Position numbers and translations under genes: made by a program
Assembly (NCBI GenBank): GCA_023434665.1
Contig: JAEYSM010000022.1
Coordinates: forward strand, 1 to 64,000
Source of the DNA: Bacteroidota bacterium
GTDB lineage: Bacteria; Bacteroidota; Bacteroidia; Bacteroidales; Lentimicrobiaceae
Direction of reading: 5' to 3'
DNA: 64,000 bases
The notes under the pieces: model-generated
Told to the model about the DNA's origin: nothing
Seen by the model: only the letters and a program-made list of their open reading frames with translations
Databases searched by the model: none
Shown: in pieces, positions 16,824-26,827 of the stretch
Layout: every line of letters begins with the position of its first letter
Position numbering within the stretch: position 1 is the first letter of the stretch

Positions 16824-18740
16824 ATGGTTCCAAAAATTTCTACCCTTGGAGGTTATATCTTTGAATATCAGAAAAGTGTCACCAACCCAATAGGATTTTG
16901 GTCAAATATTGCCGAAAGCTTTTATTGGAGGAAAAAGTGGGAGTGTGCACTTGATTGGGATTTCACGAAAGGCCACATTAAATGGTTTGAGGGAGCCAAA
17001 CTGAACATAACAGAGAATATTTTTGAAAGACACATTTTTTTCAGAGGTAACCAACCTGCAATCATCTGGGAGCCAAATGATCCAACTGAACAGGGGAGAA
17101 CACTTACTTATAACGAACTTTTTGCTGAAGTGAAGAAGTTTGCTAATGTTTTACGTAATATGGGAATACAAAAGGGTGATAGAGTAGCAATATATCTCCC
17201 AATGGTGCCTGAACTTACGATTGCCATGCTGGCATGTGCAAGGATAGGTGCTATTCATTCTATTGTTTTTGCAGGATTTTCATCTCAATCGCTCGGAGAA
17301 CGAATGCTTGATGCTTCGGCCAAACTTCTCATAACTTCAGATGGTGGATTCAGGGGTGCTAAAACCATTCCAATAAAGAAAATTGCCGATGAGGCAATGA
17401 GCATGTGCAATTGCATGAAGCAGTGCATAATTCTAAAGAGAACCGGTGAAGAGATTAATTTAATTAATGGCAGGGATTTTTGGTGGCACGACCTGATGAA
17501 AGATATTTCTGACATTAATGAAGCTGAGGAAATGGATGCCGAGGACCCGCTTTATATCCTTTATACAAGCGGATCAACCGGAAAACCAAAGGGTTTGGTA
17601 CATACAACCGGGGGATATATGGTTTATACGGCCTACACCTTCCGGAATGTTTTTCAATATGGAGAGGGGGATGTTTATTTCTGTACTGCTGATATAGGAT
17701 GGGTGACAGGTCACAGTTACACTGTTTATGGCCCATTGCTTACAGGAGCGACATCTCTGATGTTTGAAGGTATTCCCACGTGGCCCAATCCCGGCAGGTT
17801 CTGGGACATTATTGATAAATATAGGGTAAACCAGTTTTATACAGCACCCACTGCCATCAGATCATTAATAGCAATGGGAAATGATTGGCTTGAAGGTAAA
17901 AAACTCGATTCGCTGAAAGTGCTTGGTACTGTGGGTGAGCCCATTAATGAAGCAGCCTGGCATTGGTATCATGATCACATAGGAAAGAGCCGTTGCCCTA
18001 TTGTAGATACATGGTGGCAGACTGAGAACGGAGGGATTATGATTAGTCCAATGGCCGGCATAACTCCTACAAAACCAGCGTATGCCACCTTGCCTTTAAT
18101 GGGAGTGCAGCCCGAAATTGTAGATGAAAATGGAAAAATCCTTCATGGTAATAGTGTTGAAGGCAACTTGTGTATAAGATTTCCATGGCCAGGAATGGCC
18201 AGAACAATTTGGGGCGATCACGAACGGTTTATAAGAAATTATTTCAGCTCATTTCCAAATATGTATTTCACGGGAGATGGGGCTAAAAGAGACGAAGACG
18301 GTTATTATCGCATTCTTGGAAGAGTTGATGATGTAATAAATGTATCAGGACACAGATTAGGGACTGCAGAAATTGAAAATGCCATCAATGAGCACCCACT
18401 GATTGATGAATCAGCTGTTGTAGGTTATCCGCATCCTATAAAAGGACAGGGAATTTATGCTTATGTTGTTTGCCCACATTTTAGTACAGGCGGTGAAGAA
18501 GGAATCCGAAATTCAGTTATAATGGCGGTGGCCGATATGATCGGTCCTTTTGCCAAACCTGATAAGATTCAATTTGTTACCGGTCTTCCCAAAACTCGCT
18601 CAGGTAAGATAATGAGGCGCATCCTTATGAAAATAGCTGAAGGAAAAACCTCTGACTTTGGAGATACAACTACCTTGTTAAACCCTGAAATTGTGGATGA
18701 AATTATTGATGGAGCTTCTCTACATACTGAAAAAGCATAA
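16824..18740 (+). CDS. acsA: Acetyl-CoA synthetase (AMP-forming)
   Basis: 638 residues from the ATG at 16824; the frame continues upstream to a TTG, but the ATG gives a normal family length. The adenylation motif YTSGSTGKPKGLVHTTGG, the acetate-pocket VDTWWQTENGG and the acetylatable Lys595 in TRSGKIMRR are present. The Trp in DTWWQT restricts the pocket to acetate or propionate. It allows acetate assimilation or recycling. The QTENGG form replaces the usual QTETGG. It has its own transcription unit. Confidence 0.94.
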   Translation: MVPKISTLGGYIFEYQKSVTNPIGFWSNIAESFYWRKKWECALDWDFTKGHIKWFEGAKLNITENIFERHIFFRGNQPAIIWEPNDPTEQGRTLTYNELFAEVKKFANVLRNMGIQKGDRVAIYLPMVPELTIAMLACARIGAIHSIVFAGFSSQSLGERMLDASAKLLITSDGGFRGAKTIPIKKIADEAMSMCNCMKQCIILKRTGEEINLINGRDFWWHDLMKDISDINEAEEMDAEDPLYILYTSGSTGKPKGLVHTTGGYMVYTAYTFRNVFQYGEGDVYFCTADIGWVTGHSYTVYGPLLTGATSLMFEGIPTWPNPGRFWDIIDKYRVNQFYTAPTAIRSLIAMGNDWLEGKKLDSLKVLGTVGEPINEAAWHWYHDHIGKSRCPIVDTWWQTENGGIMISPMAGITPTKPAYATLPLMGVQPEIVDENGKILHGNSVEGNLCIRFPWPGMARTIWGDHERFIRNYFSSFPNMYFTGDGAKRDEDGYYRILGRVDDVINVSGHRLGTAEIENAINEHPLIDESAVVGYPHPIKGQGIYAYVVCPHFSTGGEEGIRNSVIMAVADMIGPFAKPDKIQFVTGLPKTRSGKIMRRILMKIAEGKTSDFGDTTTLLNPEIVDEIIDGASLHTEKA

Positions 18741-18863
18741 TTTCCAAAAATGCTTTTCCCAAAATGCTGAATAAGATTATGATAATTATTTTTCAAATGA
18801 TGTAACGATTTTGCTCTTCGTGTGTTTATGTGAAACTTTTAATCTTGATGTACTATAATGTGC

Positions 18864-18871
18864 TAATTTTG
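18864..18871 (+). promoter_or_regulatory. -7 element TAATTTTG for the OprB-type porin
   Basis: TAATTTTG matches TAnnTTTG, 24 bases before the ATG at 18896. A TTG at 18845-18847 could be a shortened -33 element. Confidence 0.5.
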
Positions 18872-18895
18872 TAGCCTGATAATCAATTAATTCAC

Positions 18896-20116
18896 ATGAA
18901 ACATTGCAATTCTTTACTTATAATATTAGTTCTTTTTATATTTCAGCATACTTCCTCCTCAGCATTTACAAATAATAACAGACATTCAATCGACAGCATC
19001 AATAAAGCAATTGATACCCTCGAAAAGGAAAAAATAGTATTGTTCAATCTTTCGTACTTAGGTGATGTTTCTGGTAACCTTTCAGGTGGTATTCAAACCG
19101 GTTTTGCTTATATGGGCATGGCTAATCTGATGATTGAAACTGATCTTGAAAAAGCCCGTCTTATTAAAGGAGGTAAAATATTCCTCAATGCTGCTAACAT
19201 TCACGCAACCAGATCACTTACAGAACTCACAGGGGATATACAGGTTAGCTCAAATATTGATGCAGGCAATCATACCTATCTTCAGGAATTATGGTATAAA
19301 CAGGTTCTTGGCAATCTGGAACTCACATTCGGATTACAGGATCTGAATGTTGAATTTGCCTGTTCTGACCATGGAGGTTCTTATATCAACAGTTCGTTTG
19401 GAATTTTACCGACCATTTCCCTGAATACCAGTGCACCTATTTTCCCGCTTACAACATTGGGATTTACAGCTAAATGGAACATTACCGACAAATTAACATG
19501 GCTGGGCACCATACATGATGGAAGTGCCACAGATTTTGAAGATAATCCATATAATCTTAAATGGCACCTGAAAAAGACCGACCACTTATTAACAGTTACT
19601 GAAATTCAGTTTCATAATAATCTGGAAAATTTACCCGGTTCATATAAAGTGGGAGCTTTCATGACCAACCATTTAAGAAAGCAATCGCCAGAGGATGTTT
19701 TGGCTGACACCTTTAATGTCGCAACTCATGGATTTTATTTCCATGCAGATCAAAATTTCTGGAGTTCAGGTAATAAAAGTGCCGGCTTGTTTTCACAAGT
19801 CGGATATACACCTGTTGAGACCAGTGTATCAGACTATTACATAAGTTTGGGATTGAACTATAATGGCTTATTTACTAAATCGGGTAATGATATTTTAGGA
19901 ATAGCTGTAGGATACACACATTTTACGCATTTTGAAGATACGCATCAATCCCCCAGACTAAAGCCTGAAACTGTAATTGAACTTACTTATCAGTATCAGG
20001 TTAATGATTTTTTCTTTATTCAACCTGATCTTCAATATATAATAAATCCTGCAGGAACGGGTGCTAACCTTGAGTCCGCATTTGTAGGTATTCTCAGGTT
20101 GGGCGTTAGTTTGTAA
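18896..20116 (+). CDS. OprB-family carbohydrate-selective porin
   Basis: 406 residues with signal peptide 1-24. The blocks NLSYLGDVSGNLSGGI, TLTAKW-like FTAKWNITDKLTWLGTIHDG and the amphipathic strands through the C-terminus ending VGILRLGVSL match the OprB/16-strand porin family. It should form an outer-membrane channel for sugars or organic solutes. The position directly after acetyl-CoA synthetase (155 bases, own promoter) does not establish a functional link. Confidence 0.85.
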   Translation: MKHCNSLLIILVLFIFQHTSSSAFTNNNRHSIDSINKAIDTLEKEKIVLFNLSYLGDVSGNLSGGIQTGFAYMGMANLMIETDLEKARLIKGGKIFLNAANIHATRSLTELTGDIQVSSNIDAGNHTYLQELWYKQVLGNLELTFGLQDLNVEFACSDHGGSYINSSFGILPTISLNTSAPIFPLTTLGFTAKWNITDKLTWLGTIHDGSATDFEDNPYNLKWHLKKTDHLLTVTEIQFHNNLENLPGSYKVGAFMTNHLRKQSPEDVLADTFNVATHGFYFHADQNFWSSGNKSAGLFSQVGYTPVETSVSDYYISLGLNYNGLFTKSGNDILGIAVGYTHFTHFEDTHQSPRLKPETVIELTYQYQVNDFFFIQPDLQYIINPAGTGANLESAFVGILRLGVSL

Positions 20117-20163
20117 GTACAAGCTATTGGTTCGCCCAATCTTTAAATTTCGTTTATTTGCTT

Positions 20164-21171
20164 ATGATCGCTGTAATTCTAGTGAATACAGGCACACCTG
20201 ATAGTCCTGAAGTTAAAGATGTAAAACGATATCTACGTCAATTCCTGGGAGATAAGAAAGTTATCAATCAACCCTGGTTATGGCGAAAGATATTAGTAAA
20301 CCTGATAATAGCTCCTGTCAGGGGTCCTAAATCTGCCAGATTGTACAAATCCATTTGGACCGATGAAGGTTCTCCACTTCTGGTTAATGCAAATAAATTT
20401 ACAAATGCTCTTCAAAAGGAATTGGGAACTGGTTTCAGGACATACACAGCCATGCGATACCAAAATCCCTCAATGAGTGAAGTGGTCAGACGAGTTATTG
20501 AGACTGAAGGTCTTAAAAAGATTGTGCTTGTTCCTATGTATCCACAATTCGCTGACTCAACAACCGGGACAATAGTTGCTGAATTTGAGCGTCTTGTAAA
20601 AAGATATAAAATCAAAGTTCCAGTAAAGATTTGTGGACAATTTTTTCAAAATCACGGGTTCATTAAAGCATTCACATATAAGCTTTTGGCTACAAGAAAG
20701 CCATTTCATGAACACATTATTTTCTCCTATCATGGATTACCGGTTAAGCAAACTGAGCGAATGCACCCTGGCTATACATGCAATGAAGCAAATTGTAGGT
20801 ATGAATATAATGAGCGTAATGCTAAATGCTATTACGCTGCATGCTTTGCCACTACAAGATTGATAGCGCATGAGATAGGTCTTACGGAGAATGATTACAC
20901 GGTATCATTCCAGTCCCGCTTAGGCATGAACTGGCTGAAACCATACACTGATGCCATCATAGAGGAAAAGGCCCTTAAAGGGCTTAAAAATATGCTTATA
21001 ATTAGTCCGGCCTTCGTTGCTGATTGTTTGGAAACAATTCATGAACTAGGAGTGGAGTACGATCATTTGTACAGGGAACATGGGGGACAAAAGCTACAAA
21101 TGGTAGAAAGCCTGAATGATGACAGTTCATGGGTAAGTACTATGGCAGAAATAGTCACCAACGAGTTATAA
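20164..21171 (+). CDS. hemH: Ferrochelatase with an internal four-Cys segment
   Basis: 335 residues from the ATG at 20164 (an upstream in-frame TTG at 20158 is less likely). It inserts Fe2+ into protoporphyrin IX (or coproporphyrin III). The metal-site His190 in SYHGLP and Glu290 in ADCLETIHEL are conserved. An insertion right after the His contains Cys206, Cys211, Cys222 and Cys227 (CX4C-X10-CX4C). Some bacterial ferrochelatases bind a [2Fe-2S] cluster through such internal cysteines, so a cluster is plausible. The 3' end overlaps the convergent hemG by 17 bases. Confidence 0.94.
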   Translation: MIAVILVNTGTPDSPEVKDVKRYLRQFLGDKKVINQPWLWRKILVNLIIAPVRGPKSARLYKSIWTDEGSPLLVNANKFTNALQKELGTGFRTYTAMRYQNPSMSEVVRRVIETEGLKKIVLVPMYPQFADSTTGTIVAEFERLVKRYKIKVPVKICGQFFQNHGFIKAFTYKLLATRKPFHEHIIFSYHGLPVKQTERMHPGYTCNEANCRYEYNERNAKCYYAACFATTRLIAHEIGLTENDYTVSFQSRLGMNWLKPYTDAIIEEKALKGLKNMLIISPAFVADCLETIHELGVEYDHLYREHGGQKLQMVESLNDDSSWVSTMAEIVTNEL

Positions 21172-22603
21172 TCATTGTAGCCATTTCCCTGCCCTGTTTT
21201 ATTCTATCGCTCATGCCAATACCATTCTTCATATTACCACCTATAATCAACCCTGGGTAAAGTCTCTGAGTCATTTCAGCGGCTTTTAATCTATCTCCGG
21301 TTGAGAGACCGTATTGTGGTATGGCATGTGAATAGCGGGTGATCTTCAAAAGGTCAGGTTTAAATTCACTTATGCCTGTCATAGATTTGAGTTCCTTTTC
21401 AAGTATTGCCGTTATAAAATCATCTGTCCAGTCGTAAACTTCCGGCTTACGGAAACCGCCCATAAAAACAGATAATAAGGCACCACTTTCAGGTGCGCGA
21501 TCTGACAAGAAAGAGGAGAGAAAGAGGATTCCCAGGATATCCCGGTTTTCTTTGAAAGGGACTAGTCCTCCAAATGCATCAAGCTGTATGCCATCCCACT
21601 TTTTAAAACCTATGGTTGCTTGCACCACTTTAGCATATTCAAGATTGCTGAGCGATTGCATTTGCAGTTTATCGACAAATGGAAGCAAAGAGGGAAACTC
21701 ATGCGAACCGGTTGATATGATAACATACTGTGAATCAATGCGAACAGGTTCATTGTTCAGTAGACCGGTTGTTGAATATCTGATTGAGACCGGGGGTGTT
21801 TCTTGATAATAATCAGAATCGGAATGCAAATCATTACCTATTTGATCTGACTTCAGATTTTCAGGATTTACAGCCACATTCAAAAAGTTTAACAAAATCC
21901 TATCCATTCCGATGCTTGAGACAAGCGAATTGATTAGATTGCTTAAGCCACCTTTAACGGAGAACACTTGTCCGGTTGCCATAGCTGCCCTTTGGTCCTT
22001 CTTCTGAAAGCCTTTTTTGATTGCACCTCCAATGAAACTTCCGTAATTTTGTTCAAGGTTGTAAAGTTTAGGCAGTGCATGACGAGTAATAAGATAGGAG
22101 GGGTCGCCTGAATAAATTCCCAGAATAAAAGGATCCACAGCATAATCCAAGAAACTCTTACCCATTCGCCTTAAGACCAGATTGGCCAAGGTTTCATCGG
22201 GGTTAGTCCCTCGTTTTCTGAAAGGTTCCCCAAGCAACCTGAACTTGTCTCTTGTAGTAAAAAGTGGTGTCCTGATTCCGCTACCCAGACCTGAAGGAAG
22301 GGCTTCCCACTTATCCTTTTTCCAGATCCATCTCTTTTTAGCTTTTTCATTGGCTATTTCCAATTGGCAACCAGTATCCAATTCATTGATTAGTTCCTGT
22401 GTTTCAGGCTGAGAGAGAACTCCTGTATTAGGCCCGGTTTCGTAAATGAATCCATTTTCTCTCATAGTTTGAATAACTCCTCCAACCTTCCCGCTTTTTT
22501 CAACGACTATTGCATCAATTCCACTTTTCTTCAAATAATAGGCGGTAGTAAGGCCAGTGATCCCAGCCCCAATAATTACCACCTTTGTATTAATTGTTTT
22601 CAT
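21155..22603 (-). CDS. hemG: Protoporphyrinogen/coproporphyrinogen oxidase (HemY-type)
   Basis: 482 residues. The FAD-binding VVIIGAGITGLTTAYYL is at about 8-24, followed by VVEKSGKVGGVIQT and the substrate-domain block YAVDPFILGIYSGDP, which is diagnostic for the HemY/PPOX family. The C-terminal YSHAIPQYGLSTGDRL and GNMKNGIGMSDRI close the FAD fold. It oxidises the porphyrinogen that hemH then metallates. It is convergent with hemH and lies upstream-to-downstream of a permease and TonB receptor on its own strand, suggesting a tetrapyrrole or iron locus. ATG at 22603. Confidence 0.93.
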   Translation of the reverse strand: MKTINTKVVIIGAGITGLTTAYYLKKSGIDAIVVEKSGKVGGVIQTMRENGFIYETGPNTGVLSQPETQELINELDTGCQLEIANEKAKKRWIWKKDKWEALPSGLGSGIRTPLFTTRDKFRLLGEPFRKRGTNPDETLANLVLRRMGKSFLDYAVDPFILGIYSGDPSYLITRHALPKLYNLEQNYGSFIGGAIKKGFQKKDQRAAMATGQVFSVKGGLSNLINSLVSSIGMDRILLNFLNVAVNPENLKSDQIGNDLHSDSDYYQETPPVSIRYSTTGLLNNEPVRIDSQYVIISTGSHEFPSLLPFVDKLQMQSLSNLEYAKVVQATIGFKKWDGIQLDAFGGLVPFKENRDILGILFLSSFLSDRAPESGALLSVFMGGFRKPEVYDWTDDFITAILEKELKSMTGISEFKPDLLKITRYSHAIPQYGLSTGDRLKAAEMTQRLYPGLIIGGNMKNGIGMSDRIKQGREMATMIITRW

Positions 22604-22650
22604 TTTATTTTTAGTAATACTTTCTACAGCTTAATGCTGCTTAAAGCGAT

Positions 22651-23889
22651 TTACACCTGATTTTCCTTTTTCTTTTTCACTGAAATTTTGATGGTTCCTG
22701 CTAATTTTTCTCTATATAGCACAGGTATACTAAGAATTACAAGGCAAGCAAGAATGGTTTCAATGATAAATAAGCCATGATATCCCATAATATCAGCTAA
22801 ACCACCACTGATTATGGTTATTATTAGTCCGCTAAGGTGAGTAATGACAATCTGAAGAGTGAAATCGGTACCCTCTCTACCATGTCTGACAACATCCATT
22901 GAAATGGTAAAAACCGCTACTGATGACATTCCATATGAAACCCATAAGAGCATAACTGCAATGTAAATAGATACTATGGTTGTATTACCGCTCAGCATCC
23001 ATATAAAAAACAGAGTAGTTAATAAGTTTAAAAAGGCAAACAGATACAAACTGTTTCTTCGTCCTATTGCTCTGATTATAAAGCCGGCAGCTACTGAGCT
23101 CACCACTGCTCCTGCTGTACCGTAAATTCCGGAAATCATGCCGATTTCTTTAACGTTAAAGCCCTGATCTACTAAAAATGGTTTCATCAATGCCAGAATG
23201 CCTGTTATCCCCGAGTAGAAGATAAACAATAGGACAACCCTTCTGATAATTCCTTTTTGCCTGAAGAACAGTCCGATATCTTTCAGACTAGCAAGATCTT
23301 TATGCATCTCAGGATCGCTTATTACTTCAGGTGCTCTGTGTTTGTATAATCTCAATGGAATTAAAGCAATGATGACAAAACCTGCCAATGACATCAGAAG
23401 ACCATTCCATCCGAAGTTATGATACACTATCAGCAGAAGTCCACTTCCCACCATGGTACCTAAAAAAGAGCCGGCTGATTGCATGCTATTGCCCAAACTT
23501 CGCTCCTTCTTATTCAGAATCCTTATAGCAAAAGCATCGGTGGCAATATCCTGAGTGGCTGATGCGGTAATAGCTATCAAAATTAACACGATAATGAGTT
23601 GAAAATCAAACCTGAGGTCGAAGAAACCAATACTCAGTATAGCCAAAGCATAGATAATTTCAGATGAAAATATCCATCGCTTATAATTATTTATTGAATT
23701 ACTGTATCTGTCAACTACAGGTGCCCATAGAAATTTGAATATCCATGGCAGTTTTATTAATTGCAATAATCCTATCATTGTCAATGAGTAATTTTCCTGC
23801 CTCATTATTACCGGTATAATGGAGGTAAAAAAACTCATCGGTATTGATTGAGCCAGATATAAACTTAGTAGTGTTGAATACTTTTTCAT
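22651..23889 (-). CDS. MFS transporter (AmpG/RhtX-FptX-like siderophore or solute permease)
   Basis: 412 residues from the ATG at 23889; seven upstream codons in frame are unlikely. Twelve predicted helices. The N-terminal SLYLAQSIPMSFFTSIIPVIMR and LPWIFKFLWAPVVDRY resemble the PAT/AmpG branch, which includes RhtX/FptX siderophore permeases. The gene lies 47 bases upstream of hemG and follows a TonB-dependent receptor 130 bases away, all on one strand. An inner-membrane partner for the outer-membrane receptor is therefore the best guess; substrate unknown. Confidence 0.78.
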   Translation of the reverse strand: MKKYSTLLSLYLAQSIPMSFFTSIIPVIMRQENYSLTMIGLLQLIKLPWIFKFLWAPVVDRYSNSINNYKRWIFSSEIIYALAILSIGFFDLRFDFQLIIVLILIAITASATQDIATDAFAIRILNKKERSLGNSMQSAGSFLGTMVGSGLLLIVYHNFGWNGLLMSLAGFVIIALIPLRLYKHRAPEVISDPEMHKDLASLKDIGLFFRQKGIIRRVVLLFIFYSGITGILALMKPFLVDQGFNVKEIGMISGIYGTAGAVVSSVAAGFIIRAIGRRNSLYLFAFLNLLTTLFFIWMLSGNTTIVSIYIAVMLLWVSYGMSSVAVFTISMDVVRHGREGTDFTLQIVITHLSGLIITIISGGLADIMGYHGLFIIETILACLVILSIPVLYREKLAGTIKISVKKKKENQV

Positions 23890-24019
23890 TTTAACCGAAT
23901 AGATTATCAACTCAAATCAATTATTTTGCTTTTATCCACCAAATGAAAGACTCACTGGATCTTACTGACGACAGTCTCCCGGATTCAAAGACTTCTGCCA
24001 GCATGCCTAATTAAAATCT

Positions 24020-26140
24020 TTAGAATTTGACAATTAGGTTTGCTCCAAAATGAAATGGCTTACCTATCTGGACGAAATTGTTACCCAAAGCAGAGAAGAA
24101 GAATGAAGTATATTCTTCATTCAGAATATTCTTAGCCCACAAATCGATTCTTCCGAACTTAGCTGAGTATGAAATCTTACCGTTTAGTAAACCATAAAAA
24201 TCCTGAGATACTGAGTTTTCTTCATTCCAGTATATATCTCCCTGTCCCTGATAACCGGCAAACAAAATTATTTTATTTAAACCCTGGTCATCCACATTAA
24301 TTGACCAATCGGCTCCAACATGCAGTGTATTGCCTGGTGCATAAGGAATATAATTACCACTTAAATCTAATACCGGTGTTCTTTGGTACTGGGTGAATTT
24401 AGCTTGTGTGTACCCGTAACTTGTATAGATAGATAAATTTCTGATTGGACGTGCAATAACCTCAACCTCAAATCCTTTGCTAACAGATTTCCCGGCATTT
24501 TTAAGCATCGATCCTTGACCGCTTGGAACTGGCTGATATATTTGCTGGTCTTTCCAATCGATGTAAAATGCGCTTATATTGGCCAGCAGTGCTTTTTGAA
24601 AAAAGAGAGTCTTAATTCCTCCTTCATAATTCCAACTATATTCAGGCTTAAAACTTCTGTCTTCCTCACTTTCAAATGTTGTATTAAAACCTCCGGCTTT
24701 ATAACCTTTAGCAATTGAAGTGTAGGTAGTAATATTGGGACTGATTTTATACGACAAAGATGCCTTTGGTAAGATTTCCGAATATGTAACGTTCCCTTCG
24801 GAATCATCGAGTGTTGTTTGGTTACCTACTATAAATGAATTAAATAAGTATCTTTGCGAAGCTTCTTCTACATCCACCCTTATTCCTGCTGTAATTGAAA
24901 GCCCCTGAGTAAACAAATCATTTACAGTTGATTCGCCAAAGTATGCGATTCCCCTGATTGTGTTATCATAATTTTTAACCATAGAAGTCTCACCAGGCAA
25001 ATTAAAGGCTGCAATTCCATCCTGACCATAGGAAACTGAAACTTCATCATCAAATAACTGTAAGAATCCAAATACTCCGGCAACCCAGGAAATCTTCCGA
25101 CCAGCCTTACTTCTGAATGTAAACTCCTGAGCAATCATGTTTTGATTAGTATTCTGATTTGCAGTAAAAAGTGAAGCTGGAGTAAAATCCTGATCAATAT
25201 TCTGATCATCGGTTAGGAACTGATGACTAGTAATAGACTGAAATAGGAAATCTTTACTTTCATAGTCAATAGTAAATGCATTGGAAACTATGGTTCTTTC
25301 ATAAGAACTAAAGTAATCGTAATTAATTGGTGCAATATGGCCGGTTTCCATATTTATTCTGGCGTAAGGATAACCACCCTGATAACTGTGTTCAAAAGAG
25401 CTTGCAAACTGAATCTTGGTATAAGATGATAAATCACTGACAAACTTCACTCTTCCTCCGTAAACATTCTCTTTATCGATAGCTGTGTTTTCGAATTCGT
25501 TAGTATAGAAGCCACTATTACGGTTAAAGAAGGCCGACAATGAGATACCGGCTGACTCACCTATAGGTTGTGCATGAGATGCATCTGCTCTGAAAAGGCC
25601 ATAATTACCACCCGAGAGTGCTATTCTTGACTCTCTCATTTCAGTTGGATCTTTAGTAAAAATCTTAATCAATCCGCCCATAGTATTGCGTCCATAAGCA
25701 GTACCTTGTGGTCCTCTTAGAACTTCAACCCTTTCAATATCAGAAAATTCAAAATCGAAAACAGATTTCTCAAAATAAGGTACATTATCAACATACAATC
25801 CAACTGAAGGAGAATTGATTCTTGATCCGATTCCTCTTATATAGACAGGAGAAGTGAGTCGTGATCCATAATCGGGCATGAAAAAATTAGGCACATATCC
25901 TCCCAGATTTTTTAAAGATGTGATCTCATGATTATTTAAATCGTTTGCCTTAAATAAAGTAATAGAAGCAGGCAGATTCTTTATAATCACACTGTTCTCG
26001 CGAACTGATTTTACGACGACTTCATTGAGTTCAATTTGCTCCATCGGAATGGAATCATAATCAGGAACCTGATATTGAGCTTTTATAGTTGATACATATA
26101 GGGCAAAAGCTGCTAAAACGAGTAAGAATTTCTTGTTCAT
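24020..26140 (-). CDS. TonB-dependent outer-membrane receptor
   Basis: 706 residues. Signal peptide 1-21. A likely TonB box IELNEVVVKS near residues 36-46. The plug domain has VYIRGIGSRINSPSVGLYVDNVPY and the plug-end signature RVEVLRGPQGTAYGRNTMGG. The rest is a 22-strand barrel, with FKPEYSWNYEGGIKT in the late barrel and a C-terminal aromatic strand ending in IVKF. No carboxypeptidase-like SusC extension is present, so it is a siderophore/heme-type receptor rather than a SusC. The neighbours (hemG, hemH, MFS) suggest iron chelate or tetrapyrrole uptake, which is not proved by sequence. Confidence 0.92.
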   Translation of the reverse strand: MNKKFLLVLAAFALYVSTIKAQYQVPDYDSIPMEQIELNEVVVKSVRENSVIIKNLPASITLFKANDLNNHEITSLKNLGGYVPNFFMPDYGSRLTSPVYIRGIGSRINSPSVGLYVDNVPYFEKSVFDFEFSDIERVEVLRGPQGTAYGRNTMGGLIKIFTKDPTEMRESRIALSGGNYGLFRADASHAQPIGESAGISLSAFFNRNSGFYTNEFENTAIDKENVYGGRVKFVSDLSSYTKIQFASSFEHSYQGGYPYARINMETGHIAPINYDYFSSYERTIVSNAFTIDYESKDFLFQSITSHQFLTDDQNIDQDFTPASLFTANQNTNQNMIAQEFTFRSKAGRKISWVAGVFGFLQLFDDEVSVSYGQDGIAAFNLPGETSMVKNYDNTIRGIAYFGESTVNDLFTQGLSITAGIRVDVEEASQRYLFNSFIVGNQTTLDDSEGNVTYSEILPKASLSYKISPNITTYTSIAKGYKAGGFNTTFESEEDRSFKPEYSWNYEGGIKTLFFQKALLANISAFYIDWKDQQIYQPVPSGQGSMLKNAGKSVSKGFEVEVIARPIRNLSIYTSYGYTQAKFTQYQRTPVLDLSGNYIPYAPGNTLHVGADWSINVDDQGLNKIILFAGYQGQGDIYWNEENSVSQDFYGLLNGKISYSAKFGRIDLWAKNILNEEYTSFFFSALGNNFVQIGKPFHFGANLIVKF

Positions 26141-26267
26141 GGATAAATGTTTATGAAAATTTTAACTGCCTGATTGTTCAGGTAGCAACACAAGTCGGTT
26201 AAAACACATTGTGAATGTATTTTCTACCGGCAAAAAAATAATTAGAAATAATTTCAGAAAAAGGGAT

Positions 26268-26639
26268 TCAGGCGGTAGGAGGACCTCTTGGAATAAGAGT
26301 ACCAGCTTTAAACTGGATAATTAAAGTTTCGTTATCTGTAGGATAAAACTGATCAAGAGATAAAGGGTATTGAATTGACCTTGTATTTGTTTCATCAGAA
26401 ATACTACATTGCCATTCGAACGTTAAGAAGTTCGAATTTTTCAAGGATTTGGTTACTTTCCCGAAATCCTTTTTATTAACTGATGAATGTGTAAAACAAC
26501 CAGGTATTAAATATTTGCCCCAGATTCTGTTTTGATGAAAGTTAACCAGGTTGCCAAGATAAAACCAGAAGATAGCAGATGCCCAAAGTATTATGAATAC
26601 TTTTTCGACAAATTTTAATATGCGTGGCTTTCTATACAT
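26268..26639 (-). CDS. Small hypothetical membrane-anchored protein upstream of the TonB receptor
   Basis: 123 residues from the ATG at 26639. One hydrophobic helix at about 10-33. The rest is soluble and predicted periplasmic, ending in PRGPPTA. Small anchored proteins with a Pro-Pro C-terminus are frequently found beside TonB receptors in Bacteroidota, but I do not recognise a named family here. It lies 127 bases before the receptor start on the same strand, and it is likely part of the same transport locus. Two Cys (in PGCFTHS and EWQCSIS) could form a disulfide. Confidence 0.6.
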   Translation of the reverse strand: MYRKPRILKFVEKVFIILWASAIFWFYLGNLVNFHQNRIWGKYLIPGCFTHSSVNKKDFGKVTKSLKNSNFLTFEWQCSISDETNTRSIQYPLSLDQFYPTDNETLIIQFKAGTLIPRGPPTA

Positions 26640-26781
26640 CAAGGAAATTCACCTGTTATTGCAAAAATGGTAAGTTTCTACAAATAAAAAGAATAAATGT
26701 TCTTTAGAAGCCATAATTTAAAAGCATTCTAAACAATGTAGTCTCCCATCATCAAAAGAGAGGGTAATTGTGTTTATCTAT

Positions 26782-26809
26782 TTTGATCACATTAAATTCG
26801 ATATATTTG
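26782..26809 (+). promoter_or_regulatory. Possible promoter (TTTG-N16-TATATTTG) for the 39-residue ORF
   Basis: TTTG at 26782-26785 and TATATTTG at 26802-26809. The -7 element is a full consensus match 18 bases before the ATG at 26828; the spacing is slightly short. Confidence 0.5.
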
Positions 26810-26827
26810 AACGTATAATAAAAGTTT

